Assembly (NCBI GenBank): GCA_903826405.1
Contig: CAIKEH010000008.1
Span: forward strand, 1-64,000
DNA from: an uncultured bacterium
Lineage (GTDB): Bacteria > Bacteroidota > Bacteroidia > Chitinophagales > Chitinophagaceae
Length of the DNA stretch: 64,000 bases
Reading direction: 5' to 3'
Part shown: positions 1 to 8,041 of the stretch, piece by piece
Numbering within the stretch: position 1 is the first letter of the stretch
How the letters are laid out: every line of letters begins with the position of its first letter
Position numbers and translations under genes: made by a program
The notes under the pieces: model-generated
Seen by the model: the letters and a program-made list of their open reading frames with translations, nothing else
Told to the model about the DNA's origin: nothing
Databases searched by the model: none

Positions 1-28
1 AGGCAAGACCAAATAGCCCTGCCTTTTT
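1..28 (+). terminator. Possible intrinsic terminator at the window edge
   Basis: A 5-bp stem (AGGCA at 1-5 with TGCCT at 20-24) is followed by five T residues on the plus strand. It would end transcription of a plus-strand gene lying left of the window and converging on rplQ. The stem is short and its left context is missing. Confidence 0.3.
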
Positions 29-49
29 ATCAAAACTTTTCAACATCAT

Positions 50-559
50 TTATTCGGGCGCTTTATCAGCTTCGGGCGTTTCTACTTCTTTACTCTCTAC
101 TGCAGAACCTGCAGCTTTTTTCTTGCCACCGCTACGACGTGTTTTCTTAGCCGCTGCTTGTTCGCCCTTTCCTTTTCCGTAGATCTCATTGAAATCCACC
201 AACTCGATCAGGGCAGTCTCAGCATTGTCACCCACACGTGTACCAAGCTTGATGATGCGGGTGTAACCACCGGGACGGCCAGCTACTTTGGGGGCAATGA
301 CGGTGAACAGTTCCTTCACAGCTGCTTTGTCGTTCAAATAACTGAATACGATCCGATGCTGATGCATGATCTGCTCCTTGCTATCTGCCTTCTTAGTCTT
401 GGTGATCAAGGGTTCAATGTATGTCCTGAGGGCTCTTGCTTTGGCATGAGTTGTTACGATACGCTTGTGGGTGATGAGTTGGGAGGCCATATTGCTCATC
501 AGCGCTTTTCTATGGGACGCTGTACGACCCAGGTTGTTGACTTTGTCTCCGTGACGCAT
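50..559 (-). CDS. rplQ: 50S ribosomal protein L17
   Basis: This is the large-subunit ribosomal protein L17, which lines the peptide exit tunnel region. The N-terminus [13 protein letters not shown] and the following basic segment up to about residue 120 are the conserved L17 core. Residues about 125-169 form a Lys/Ala/Glu-rich tail; longer tails of this kind are usual in Bacteroidota L17. It is the last gene of the alpha operon, 84 bp downstream of rpoA, which is the canonical position. The start is a plain ATG and no alternative is needed. Confidence 0.97.
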   Translation of the reverse strand: MRHGDKVNNLGRTASHRKALMSNMASQLITHKRIVTTHAKARALRTYIEPLITKTKKADSKEQIMHQHRIVFSYLNDKAAVKELFTVIAPKVAGRPGGYTRIIKLGTRVGDNAETALIELVDFNEIYGKGKGEQAAAKKTRRSGGKKKAAGSAVESKEVETPEADKAPE

Positions 560-643
560 GACAATTGTTTTATGGTGCCGTACCGTGTCAGGAATTACGG
601 CCCTGTTCTATGAATAGGACCAATTAAGGCCCTTTATTTACGA

Positions 644-1642
644 TCAATCCTCTTTGTCGAGGCTCAGCTTGCTGAGGTCCATGCCGAAATGGAGACCCCT
701 CTCCTGAAGGACCTGCTCGATCTCAGCAAGGGATTTCTGTCCGAAGTTCCTGAATTTCATCAGGTCCTCCTGCTCATATTGAACCAGTTCACTCAGGCTG
801 TTGATCTTTGCTGCCTTGAGGCAGTTGAAGGCACGGACGGAAAGATCGAGATCTTCCAGGGGCGTCTTCAGGATCTTGCGGAGTTGGAGAGTCTGTTCAT
901 CAACCAGATCTTCCTTCTTCTCTTCCTTGTTATCGAATGTGATGTTCTCATCAGTGATGATCATCAGATGTTGGATGAGTATGCGGGAAGCCTGCTTTAC
1001 CGCCTCCTCAGGATGAATGGTACCATCAGTGGACACATCAATGATCAACTTTTCAAAGTCGGTACGCTGCTCCACACGAGTATTCTCGATGGCGTACTTG
1101 ACATTGCGTATAGGTGTGTAGATGGAATCAATGGGGATATAGCCGAATGGGGCATCCTTCACCTTGTTCTCATCAGCGGGAACATAACCACGTCCTCGTG
1201 AAATGTTGAGCTCGATGTTCAACTTCGCAGTGGAATCCATGGTGCAGATGAGGAGTTCAGGGTTCATGACCTGAAATGTGCTGGTAGCGTCTCCGATCAT
1301 GGCTGCAGTGAAGTCTGTCCTGCCCTTGATGTTGAGGGTGATCTTCTCGTTAGTCACCTCATGGTCTACCGTTTTTTTGAAACGGACCTGCTTGAGGTTC
1401 AGGATGATCTCGGTGACATCTTCTACCACACCTTTCAATGTGGCGAATTCGTGCTCCGCACCTTCAATGGAAATGCCTGAAATGGCATAACCCTCCAAGG
1501 AACTGAGGAGTACCCTGCGAAGTGCATTACCGATCGTGACGCCGTAACCTGGTTCCAGCGGGCGAAACTCAAACTGAGCTTCGAAATCGGTTGCTTTCTG
1601 CAGTATGATCTTGTCAGGTTTCTGGAAATTTAAAATGGCCAT
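644..1642 (-). CDS. rpoA: DNA-directed RNA polymerase subunit alpha
   Basis: The alpha subunit scaffolds RNA polymerase assembly and contacts activators and upstream DNA. Residues 1 to about 230 form the dimerising N-terminal domain, with the conserved stretch PLEPGYGVTIGNALRR near residue 28. Residues about 255-325 form the helix-hairpin-helix C-terminal domain, including LSVRAFNCLKAA and FGQKSLAEIEQ. At 332 residues it has the normal family length. It lies between rpsD and rplQ, as in nearly all bacteria, and is probably transcribed from the infA promoter. Confidence 0.98.
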   Translation of the reverse strand: MAILNFQKPDKIILQKATDFEAQFEFRPLEPGYGVTIGNALRRVLLSSLEGYAISGISIEGAEHEFATLKGVVEDVTEIILNLKQVRFKKTVDHEVTNEKITLNIKGRTDFTAAMIGDATSTFQVMNPELLICTMDSTAKLNIELNISRGRGYVPADENKVKDAPFGYIPIDSIYTPIRNVKYAIENTRVEQRTDFEKLIIDVSTDGTIHPEEAVKQASRILIQHLMIITDENITFDNKEEKKEDLVDEQTLQLRKILKTPLEDLDLSVRAFNCLKAAKINSLSELVQYEQEDLMKFRNFGQKSLAEIEQVLQERGLHFGMDLSKLSLDKED

Positions 1643-1728
1643 ATTTAAATTCCTGTTTTACTGTGTGATCCTGTCCTTTCGGCCAGGGTGAATGGTTGAT
1701 TGTTCATGTAGGTCCGAGGACCCGTGGT

Positions 1729-2334
1729 TTATTTGGAGTACAACTCCACGATCAGTTGTTCCTTGATATTCTCCGGAACACTCTCCCTTTCAGGATAGGC
1801 GACGAAGGTACCTTGGAATTCAGCTTCATTCCAGTCGATCCAGCTGAACTTGGGATTCTTCCCCTTGACCACTTCGGTCAGGTTCGCATTCCCATGGCTT
1901 TTGTCCTTGAAAGCAATGACATCGCCCGGTTTCAGACGGAATGAAGGTATGTTCACCACCTCTCCGTTGACGGTGATGTGCTTGTGTGCGACGAGTTGAC
2001 GTGCGGCTGGACGCGAAGGAGCAATACCCAAACGGTAGATGGTATTATCCAGACGGGCTTCGAGTAGTTTGATGAGATTCTCACCGGTGACCCCTTTCAT
2101 ACGTGCGGCCTCCTCGAAGGTGCTGCGGAACTGACGTTCCAAAAGTCCATAAGTGTATTTGGCCTTCTGCTTCTCCTTCAACTGAACTGCATATTCCCCA
2201 AGTGTCTTACGCTTGCGGGCAGCACCGTGCTGGCCGGGAGGATTGCTGTTCTTGTTGAGATACTTTCCATTCCCCAGGATGGGTTCCCCGAAGATTCGGG
2301 CGATTCTAGTTTTCGGACCTGTGTAACGTGCCAT
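1729..2334 (-). CDS. rpsD: 30S ribosomal protein S4
   Basis: S4 is a primary 16S rRNA-binding protein needed for early small-subunit assembly and often a translational repressor of the alpha operon. The start [18 protein letters not shown] is typical. The S4 RNA-binding fold is visible at about residues 90-155 ([32 protein letters not shown]). The protein has 201 residues and no cysteines, so this is the zinc-free form. It sits between rpsK and rpoA in the standard order. Confidence 0.98.
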   Translation of the reverse strand: MARYTGPKTRIARIFGEPILGNGKYLNKNSNPPGQHGAARKRKTLGEYAVQLKEKQKAKYTYGLLERQFRSTFEEAARMKGVTGENLIKLLEARLDNTIYRLGIAPSRPAARQLVAHKHITVNGEVVNIPSFRLKPGDVIAFKDKSHGNANLTEVVKGKNPKFSWIDWNEAEFQGTFVAYPERESVPENIKEQLIVELYSK

Positions 2335-2445
2335 GTTGTTCTGTTGATTTTTTAGTTACGGCGGGCGATCGTGAAAAAATCATAAAACTGGATCGCACAC
2401 CCCTGTTATTAAAAATGTACCGGGCAGATAAACTGCCTTTATTTA

Positions 2446-2850
2446 TTATACGCGACGCTTTTTGGGAGGACGGCAGCCGTTGTGGGGCAGCGGGGTCACA
2501 TCCTTGATCATCACGATTTCTATGCCTGAATTGGACAGGGAACGGATCGAACTTTCACGTCCTGCTCCAGGTCCTTTCACGAACACATCAACGCGCTTGA
2601 CCCCGGCTTCGGAAGCCACTTTGGCAGCGTCGTTCGCAGCGAGTTGTGCGGCATAAGGCGTGTTCTTCTTGGAACCCTTGAAGCCCATTTTGCCGGCGCT
2701 GCTCCAGGAGATGACCTGACCGTTCTTGTTCGTGATGCTGATGATGATGTTGTTGAAAGTTGCACTGATGTGTGCGTCACCGTAACTGTCGACCTTGACG
2801 ATCCTTTTTTTGGCCGCAGCCTTGGCGCTGGTCTGTTGTGCTTTTGCCAT
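2446..2850 (-). CDS. rpsK: 30S ribosomal protein S11
   Basis: S11 is part of the platform of the small subunit near the mRNA exit. The body carries the family signature ([31 protein letters not shown]) and ends in the conserved tail [15 protein letters not shown]. The N-terminus has an Ala/Lys-rich extension of about 18 residues. The 149-bp gap to rpsM is longer than usual, but I saw no extra gene in it. Confidence 0.98.
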   Translation of the reverse strand: MAKAQQTSAKAAAKKRIVKVDSYGDAHISATFNNIIISITNKNGQVISWSSAGKMGFKGSKKNTPYAAQLAANDAAKVASEAGVKRVDVFVKGPGAGRESSIRSLSNSGIEIVMIKDVTPLPHNGCRPPKKRRV

Positions 2851-2999
2851 GTTGAACGAATAGGTATTCTTTGGTTTTCTATATACTCCCTTTCAGAAGT
2901 TTTGTTCTTCCCTCCCCCTTGCACCCGGGATCCGGCGTTGAACATTTTTACTGGTGCATATCACTTGAACACTGTCGGATTACAGACAATGCACAGGTT

Positions 3000-3380
3000 T
3001 TATTTCTTAGGCGCTTTCTTCTTACCAGCAACAGTCTTGCGCTTGCCCTTACGGGTACGACTGTTAGTGCGGGTACGCTGTCCACGGACCGGTAACCCCT
3101 TACGGTGGCGGAGTCCGCGATAACAAGCGATGTCCAAAAGACGTTTGATGCTCATCTGCACCTCAGAACGCAGCTGACCTTCCACCTTGAATTCATTGTT
3201 GATTATCGTACGGATGGCGTTCAGATCATCATCATCCCACGCATTCACCTTTTTGCTGAAATCGATCCCCGCTTTACCCAGAATATAGCGGGCAGTGGAA
3301 TTTCCGATGCCATAAATGTAGGTCAGACCGATTTCACCCCTTTTGTTCTTGGGAAGGTCGATGCCTGCGATACGAGCCAT
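3000..3380 (-). CDS. rpsM: 30S ribosomal protein S13
   Basis: S13 sits in the head of the small subunit and contacts the P-site tRNA and large-subunit bridges. The start [19 protein letters not shown], the central helix-two-turns-helix ([15 protein letters not shown]) and the basic C-terminus [18 protein letters not shown] are diagnostic. Its 126 residues are normal. It follows rpmJ in the alpha operon. Confidence 0.98.
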   Translation of the reverse strand: MARIAGIDLPKNKRGEIGLTYIYGIGNSTARYILGKAGIDFSKKVNAWDDDDLNAIRTIINNEFKVEGQLRSEVQMSIKRLLDIACYRGLRHRKGLPVRGQRTRTNSRTRKGKRKTVAGKKKAPKK

Positions 3381-3501
3381 GTGCGTTTATTTTCTTTTTA
3401 TTCACCCTTCACCTAACTGGATCCGGGAATGTTGATTGCTGTGATAATTAGTTCATCTCCGGCCAATCCATCATAACTGACTTCTTAGACCAGACTTTTG
3501 A

Positions 3502-3618
3502 TCATCCCTGACGCTGTTTGAAGCGCGGATTCTTTTTGTTAATCACGTACAACCTGCCCTTCCTGCGAACGATCTTGCAATCGTTGCTGCGTTTCTTGAT
3601 GGATGCTCTGACTCTCAT
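3502..3618 (-). CDS. rpmJ: 50S ribosomal protein L36
   Basis: This 38-residue gene encodes the small zinc-ribbon-type large-subunit protein L36. The start [17 protein letters not shown] and the end NPRFKQRQG match the family, with the longer [12 protein letters not shown] segment found in Bacteroidota. Only one cysteine (residue 14) remains, so this looks like a zinc-free (C-minus) form. It lies between infA and rpsM, its normal position. Confidence 0.96.
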   Translation of the reverse strand: MRVRASIKKRSNDCKIVRRKGRLYVINKKNPRFKQRQG

Positions 3619-3665
3619 ATTCTTTGTTTTAAACCGGCCAGCGAACTCACCGGGAATGACAATGA

Positions 3666-3884
3666 TTATTTATATCTGAAAATGATCCTACCCCTGGTCA
3701 GGTCGTAGGGACTCATCTCCACCCCAACTTTATCTCCAGGAAGTATTCGGATGTAGTGCATCCTCATTTTTCCGGAGATCGTGGCCAGGATCTCGTGTCC
3801 GTTTTCCAACTTGACTTTGAACATGGCATTACTGAGTGCTTCAATAATTATCCCGTCCTGTTTAATGAGCGCTTGTTTGGCCAT
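3666..3884 (-). CDS. infA: Translation initiation factor IF-1
   Basis: IF-1 binds the ribosomal A site during initiation and works with IF-2 and IF-3. The 72-residue protein is a single S1/OB fold with the signature segments [35 protein letters not shown] and [16 protein letters not shown]. It is the first gene of this operon. A -7 promoter box lies 15 bp upstream of its ATG, and no secY or map precedes it. Confidence 0.98.
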   Translation of the reverse strand: MAKQALIKQDGIIIEALSNAMFKVKLENGHEILATISGKMRMHYIRILPGDKVGVEMSPYDLTRGRIIFRYK

Positions 3885-3898
3885 ACTTTTTGGGTGCG

Positions 3899-3906
3899 CA
3901 AAGATA
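3899..3906 (-). promoter_or_regulatory. -7 promoter box of the infA/alpha operon
   Basis: On the minus strand this reads TATCTTTG, a full match to the Bacteroidota -7 consensus TAnnTTTG. The predicted transcript would start about 10 nt before the infA ATG. No good -33 TTTG was seen at 19-nt spacing. Confidence 0.5.
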
Positions 3907-4091
3907 GCGATATACCCCGATTTGGAAAAATCTTTTTGACCTTCTTATTCTGATTATCGTAATTTAAATGTCTTTTCGTCCGGTTTTTCCTCTTTTTTCA
4001 CCCTTTTCCTGCATTTGAACGAACTCCTCAGTTATTCCAATTACCCATTTCTCACATACCGAATAAAACGCAATATACTGTAAATCAATTA

Positions 4092-4122
4092 AATAAAAAA
4101 AGAGGCTAGTCATGCCCCTCTT
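4092..4122 (-). terminator. Intrinsic terminator of the gene at 4194-4604
   Basis: Read on the minus strand, AGAGG and CCTCT arms (4118-4122 and 4101-4105) enclose an 11-nt loop and are followed by a long T-rich run. It lies about 72 bp past the stop codon of the upstream minus-strand gene and isolates that gene from infA. Confidence 0.65.
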
Positions 4123-4193
4123 TAATGGATCGCAGATCCCTATTCCCTGAAAACCGTCCTGAGTAATATTGATGCCCCGGTCGGGAAGATCGC

Positions 4194-4604
4194 TCAACCA
4201 GACCAAGTCAGACCAAAATTGGTCATCCCCTTGTAATGGTGCTGCAATTGATGCACAAACCGGATCTCCGGAGCATGCACGTGACGGGTCTCGTCCCGAT
4301 AATGAAGCAAAGTGTGTTCATCCGGCTTTTTCAGGTCCATCTTCATGGTAAACGGTCCTTTCTCCCATGCCTTATCGCCACCTTCCCCGACCTGTATGGT
4401 ATGAAATCCCAATTCAATCAGTTGCTGATCATCCAGTGGTATGGCATAACAATCATGGAAATCGTACCAGTAATCCTGATCGCCATGGCAGACCCGCACT
4501 TTTTTATCACCCAAACTGACATCCGTTATATCCCCAATCCTTCGCTGGCCTTCAAAATCGACCTGGATGATATCGCCTGGCTTGAGTTCCTTTAATTTGA
4601 TCAT
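4194..4604 (-). CDS. Uncharacterised protein, 136 aa
   Basis: I do not recognise a named family. The N-terminal 45 residues alternate charged and beta-branched residues (MIKLKELKPGDIIQVDFEGQ), suggesting a small beta-barrel. A Tyr/Trp/His-rich stretch follows (DQDYWYDFHDCYAIPL), then a C-terminal half with HVHAPEIRFVHQLQHH. The protein has no signal peptide or membrane segment and is probably cytoplasmic. It is a single-gene unit with its own terminator. The last part, LIELGFHTIQVG to HQLQHHYKGMT, resembles short conserved proteins seen in other Bacteroidota, but no function can be assigned. Confidence 0.75.
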   Translation of the reverse strand: MIKLKELKPGDIIQVDFEGQRRIGDITDVSLGDKKVRVCHGDQDYWYDFHDCYAIPLDDQQLIELGFHTIQVGEGGDKAWEKGPFTMKMDLKKPDEHTLLHYRDETRHVHAPEIRFVHQLQHHYKGMTNFGLTWSG

Positions 4605-4765
4605 ATAATTGAGTTTATGTCCTCAATTTACACTCTTCAGTCGCCTTACCGATGAAACAAGCACATGCTTTATATCAGTCTACCAGCCATTATCCGTCAG
4701 CGTTTGCCCAAAGCCTTCAGACTGATTCCGGAGATCCATTTTCTTGATACATTTACGAACTCTGA

Positions 4766-5275
4766 ATGAAGACAATCGGACTTATATCTGACACGCACAA
4801 CTTCCTCGACGATGCGGTATTTCGTCATTTCGATAATTGTGATGAGATATGGCATGCCGGAGATTTCGGTTCGGCAAAAGTGGCCACTCAACTACAGGAT
4901 TTCCGACCTCTGCTTGGGGTATATGGGAATATTGATGGCTATGATATCCGTTGCCATTTTTCGAAAACCCTGGAGTGGCGATGCGAAGAGGTGAATGTGA
5001 TGATGACCCATATCGGAGGCAGGCCCGGCAACTATTCCCCAGATGCAAAAAAAATGATCCTGGAGAAAAAGCCAGGACTTTTCATCTGCGGCCACTCCCA
5101 CATACTCCGGATCCAGTATGACGAAGCCTTCAAATGCCTGTATATGAATCCCGGTGCAGCAGGCAAGCAGGGTTGGCATAAAGTCCGCACCCTGGTGCGC
5201 TTCAAAGTGGATGGCGCCGAGATGCGTGACTGCGAGGTGATCGAGCTCGGGAACAGGTCTGCAGGAGCAATTTAG
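4766..5275 (+). CDS. YfcE/MJ0936-family metallophosphoesterase
   Basis: This is a small calcineurin-like phosphoesterase predicted to hydrolyse phosphodiesters using two metal ions. All motifs are present in order: SDTH at residues 9-12, GDFGS near 33, GNID near 54, a histidine in MMTHIGGRPG near 80, and GHSH near 110. The 169-residue length fits the YfcE subgroup. It is cytoplasmic with no signal peptide. The box TACATTTA (one mismatch to the -7 consensus) lies 10 bp before the ATG. The physiological substrate cannot be told from sequence. Confidence 0.9.
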   Translation: MKTIGLISDTHNFLDDAVFRHFDNCDEIWHAGDFGSAKVATQLQDFRPLLGVYGNIDGYDIRCHFSKTLEWRCEEVNVMMTHIGGRPGNYSPDAKKMILEKKPGLFICGHSHILRIQYDEAFKCLYMNPGAAGKQGWHKVRTLVRFKVDGAEMRDCEVIELGNRSAGAI

Positions 5276-5281
5276 TATTCC

Positions 5282-5382
5282 GGATTCCGGATTGAAAAGC
5301 CACGGGAAAGTCCGGGAGTTTTCAGTCCCGATGCGGGATCGCCATCAGCCAAGGATGGAATGAGTTTGCGAATCCGGAATCC
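5282..5382. repeat. Perfect 12-bp inverted repeat between two genes
   Basis: GGATTCCGGATT at 5282-5293 is exactly complementary to AATCCGGAATCC at 5371-5382. The 77-bp interior contains further GGG/CCC-rich segments (CGGGAAAGTCCGGG, CAGTCCCGATGCGGG). No T-run follows either arm. It could be a structured 3' end, a REP-like unit or a small non-autonomous repeat. Confidence 0.6.
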
Positions 5383-5410
5383 CCTAACTTCATCTTTCAA
5401 CACATTTAGA

Positions 5411-6517
5411 ATGAGTTCCTCCCGCCGCACTTGGCTCCGCCAAGCTGCCCTATCCGTTTCCGCCTTGAGCCTGAGAACCGAGTTGCTGGCATCGCCTCGC
5501 TTCAAAGAGGGGCCAGCGGGAATCGTCCATATGAACAGCAACGAAAACCCATATGGCCCTTCAGCCTTGGCAAGGCAGGCCATGGCTGAAGCACTTACCA
5601 GGTCGAACCGTTATCCTGACAATGAAATACCAAGTTTGAAAAAGCAGATCGCGGACTTCTGGAAAGTTGGAGAAGAGCATATCCGCATGGGTGCCGGATC
5701 ATCCGAGATGAACGGACTCGTGAATCTTCATGCTGCTTCATTGGGTAAAGGTCATGTGATCACTGCGGAAACCAGTTACAAGGTATGGCACGAACAGACC
5801 ATGGCTCAGGGGCTTTCCATAAGAACCATAACCAATGATGTAAACAGGGACTTCGATCTCAACGCCATGTTATCGGCGATCGACAGTGATACCAGACTCG
5901 TATACCTCTGTAATCCCAATAACCCCACGGGCAAGGTCCTCCAAATAGACCGCCTGCTTGCCTTTGTCAGGGAAGCCTCCAAGAAGACCATGGTTCTGCT
6001 GGATGAGGCTTATGCCGAATATGCGGACTTCCCCACCCTGGCGGGTGAAGCCATCACAAATCCCAACCTTATCGTCACCAAGACCTTTTCGAAGGTTTAT
6101 GGACTGGCAGGCGCACGACTGGGTTACGCCATCGCTCAACCGAAAATGATCAGCAGGTTGGGTTCGCTGCAAGCATGGCCCGATGTCTCCATCAGTCAGG
6201 TTACCGCTGCTGCCGGATCCGCATCCCTGAAGGATCAGGATTTCGTTAAAGACTGCAAAAAGAAAAACGAACAGGCAAAGTCCAAATGTTATTCCTGCTT
6301 TTCTGAACTCCACTTAGACTACATACCTTCTGCGACGAATTTCATACTCTTCAACATAGACAGCATCCAAGCAGACCTGCCCAAGGCCATGGCCGAGCAT
6401 GGCATAGGTGTCCAGTACAGGAATCACTTTGGCGGCAGATGGTGCCGCGTTAGCATGGGAACGTTAGAAGAGACGGACAAGTTCTGCACCGCTCTCCGTT
6501 CGATCGTTAAAGGCTGA
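5411..6517 (+). CDS. Tat-exported HisC-like PLP aminotransferase
   Basis: This is a fold-type I aminotransferase of the histidinol-phosphate aminotransferase family. Conserved segments are NENPYGPS near the start of the mature part, YLCNPNNPTGK, the aspartate region LLDEAYAEY, and the PLP-lysine segment TKTFSKVYGLAGARLGY. I chose the ATG at 5411 because it gives the N-terminus MSSSRRTWLRQAALSVSA. This is a good twin-arginine signal (SRRTWLR) followed by a hydrophobic stretch. A folded, cofactor-loaded enzyme exported by Tat is consistent with this. No other his genes are nearby, so a role in histidine synthesis is unlikely. Confidence 0.88.
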   Translation: MSSSRRTWLRQAALSVSALSLRTELLASPRFKEGPAGIVHMNSNENPYGPSALARQAMAEALTRSNRYPDNEIPSLKKQIADFWKVGEEHIRMGAGSSEMNGLVNLHAASLGKGHVITAETSYKVWHEQTMAQGLSIRTITNDVNRDFDLNAMLSAIDSDTRLVYLCNPNNPTGKVLQIDRLLAFVREASKKTMVLLDEAYAEYADFPTLAGEAITNPNLIVTKTFSKVYGLAGARLGYAIAQPKMISRLGSLQAWPDVSISQVTAAAGSASLKDQDFVKDCKKKNEQAKSKCYSCFSELHLDYIPSATNFILFNIDSIQADLPKAMAEHGIGVQYRNHFGGRWCRVSMGTLEETDKFCTALRSIVKG

Positions 6518-6533
6518 TGAAAACCTAGCCCAC

Positions 6534-7004
6534 TCACATCCCTGGGAACCATGGTCTTCCAATCATATCCCGGAATGGCCAGGGCATGCCGATCAAGATC
6601 AGCAACAATGCCAACAGGAAAAAGACCAGTGCCTTTCTGTATTTGACCGCATCGGCCACAGGCTTCTTGTATTGCAAATAACCCAAAGTGATGAACAGGA
6701 TGGCCAATAGCATGGTGACCGGGTGCTCCAACCAATAAAATCGGTAGAATTTTTCCTTCATGAAACTTCCTTCTTCCTGGCGCGGGTGAGTGATGATGCC
6801 GAACCTTCCGAAAAACCACTGGATCAATCCCAACAACAACGTGGTGTGGGCAGCAATCATCGTGAACAACCATGTTTTACGGACCCCATCAGTTAGTGGT
6901 CTTCTACTGGCCATACCTGAATATGCTCTGATAATCGAAAGCACGAGCAGAATGAGTATGATCCAACGAAGCAGATTATGCAGATGAACCAGTCCGGTTG
7001 CCAT
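6534..7004 (-). CDS. Conserved four-TM membrane protein
   Basis: From the ATG at 7004 the protein has 156 residues and four hydrophobic segments: LLRWIILILLVLSIIRAY, a segment around AAHTTLLLGLIQWFF, MLLAILFITLGYLQY and ALVFFLLALLLILIG. The histidines in the N-terminal GLVHLHNLLRW and before the second and third segments give it a weak cytochrome-b-like look, and Bacteroidota homologues are sometimes labelled so. Heme binding is not demonstrable. The longer frame from 7028 adds eight residues that do not improve the first segment. Confidence 0.7.
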   Translation of the reverse strand: MATGLVHLHNLLRWIILILLVLSIIRAYSGMASRRPLTDGVRKTWLFTMIAAHTTLLLGLIQWFFGRFGIITHPRQEEGSFMKEKFYRFYWLEHPVTMLLAILFITLGYLQYKKPVADAVKYRKALVFFLLALLLILIGMPWPFRDMIGRPWFPGM

Positions 7005-7052
7005 GGTGTGGAGGTTTAATAACCACAAATTAAGGAGGCATGACTGGTTTTC

Positions 7053-7991
7053 CTAATGTTTCCTGCTCAGGGTCCAGTCCATCAGCCTGAGTACATCATC
7101 CTTTTTGAAAAGTTCTGTTCCAGGGTTCATGGTGGCTGCAGTTCCTGCGGCAACTCCCGCACAAAGTACATCAGCCTCGGTCATTCCCTTGTCCAGTGCC
7201 CAGACCATACCTGCTACCATACTGTCTCCAGCCCCTACAGTACTCCTTCTCTGAACGGTTGGTGCTGGAACCTGATGGAATCCATTTTTGGTTGCCATGA
7301 TGGCACCGGATGCGCCCAGAGATACGACCACCACCTCACATTTACCTTGGTAGATGATCAGATTTGCAGCCTCCTCCACTTTATCCAGTTCCAACTGCTC
7401 CGCACCCGACAATTCAGCCAATTCCTTGAGATTGGGCTTCACGAGATAAATACCCTCGTTGACAGCCAGTCTGAGCGATTCCCCCGATGTGTCCACGATA
7501 CATCGGATACCAGCCTGCTTGACCACTTTAGCCAGACGGGCAAAAAAATCAATGGGAAAACCCTTGGGTAGACTTCCACTGGCCACCACATATTCCGGTC
7601 TCGGTTGAATGGAAAGTAATTGCTTCAGTAATTCATCGGCAGAAAGCGGATCCACTATCGGCCCTTCCGGTACGATTCTGTACTGCTTCCCGGTGCTGGA
7701 TTCCATAATGGTGATATTCTCCCTGGTCTCGGCTGATATATTTACCAAATGGGAATGTATACCTTCAGTGTCCAGCAGGTCCTTCAATAGCGATCCGTTA
7801 CGTCCGCCTGCCAGATACATGGCGGTTGGGTTCACTCCCAAACGGTACAGGCCCCTGGCTACATTGATGCCGCCACCTCCGGGATCTATCTTGGGGTTCG
7901 GCGACCTGAGTTTGTTGTCCGGAACAAGATGGTCTATCAAATAGCTCTTGTCCAAAGCAGGGTTGAGGGTTATCGTCAGTACGGAAGGCAT
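7053..7991 (-). CDS. PfkB-family hexose-phosphate kinase (1-phosphofructokinase type)
   Basis: This ribokinase-fold kinase is predicted to phosphorylate fructose 1-phosphate or fructose 6-phosphate with ATP. The N-terminal signature TLNPALDKSYLID and the sugar-binding segment GGGGINVARGLYRLG are present. The C-terminal PfkB signature TVGAGDSMVAGMVWA carries the catalytic Asp and anion hole. Its 312 residues are the normal length. It lies 48 bp upstream of the membrane protein gene on the same strand. The sequence does not separate FruK from PfkB specificity, so no symbol is given. Confidence 0.88.
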   Translation of the reverse strand: MPSVLTITLNPALDKSYLIDHLVPDNKLRSPNPKIDPGGGGINVARGLYRLGVNPTAMYLAGGRNGSLLKDLLDTEGIHSHLVNISAETRENITIMESSTGKQYRIVPEGPIVDPLSADELLKQLLSIQPRPEYVVASGSLPKGFPIDFFARLAKVVKQAGIRCIVDTSGESLRLAVNEGIYLVKPNLKELAELSGAEQLELDKVEEAANLIIYQGKCEVVVVSLGASGAIMATKNGFHQVPAPTVQRRSTVGAGDSMVAGMVWALDKGMTEADVLCAGVAAGTAATMNPGTELFKKDDVLRLMDWTLSRKH

Positions 7992-8041
7992 ACAGGAATA
8001 GTTTGTTGAGGATCCGATGAAGCAGATTTAAAAAAACCTCA

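Larger units (their letters stand above)
3885..4193. other. Intergenic region upstream of infA
   Basis: This 309-bp stretch separates infA from the unknown gene at 4194-4604. It holds the infA -7 box near its left end and a terminator hairpin at 4092-4122. A second short hairpin (GGATC at 4127-4131 with GATCC at 4135-4139) follows. The one open frame here (3964-4206, minus strand) resembles no known protein and overlaps the neighbouring stop codon, so I do not call it. Confidence 0.6.

Noticed and set aside
3964-4206. 80-codon minus-strand open frame upstream of infA
   Set aside because: It overlaps the stop of the gene at 4194, spans the terminator hairpin at 4092-4122 and has no family-like features.
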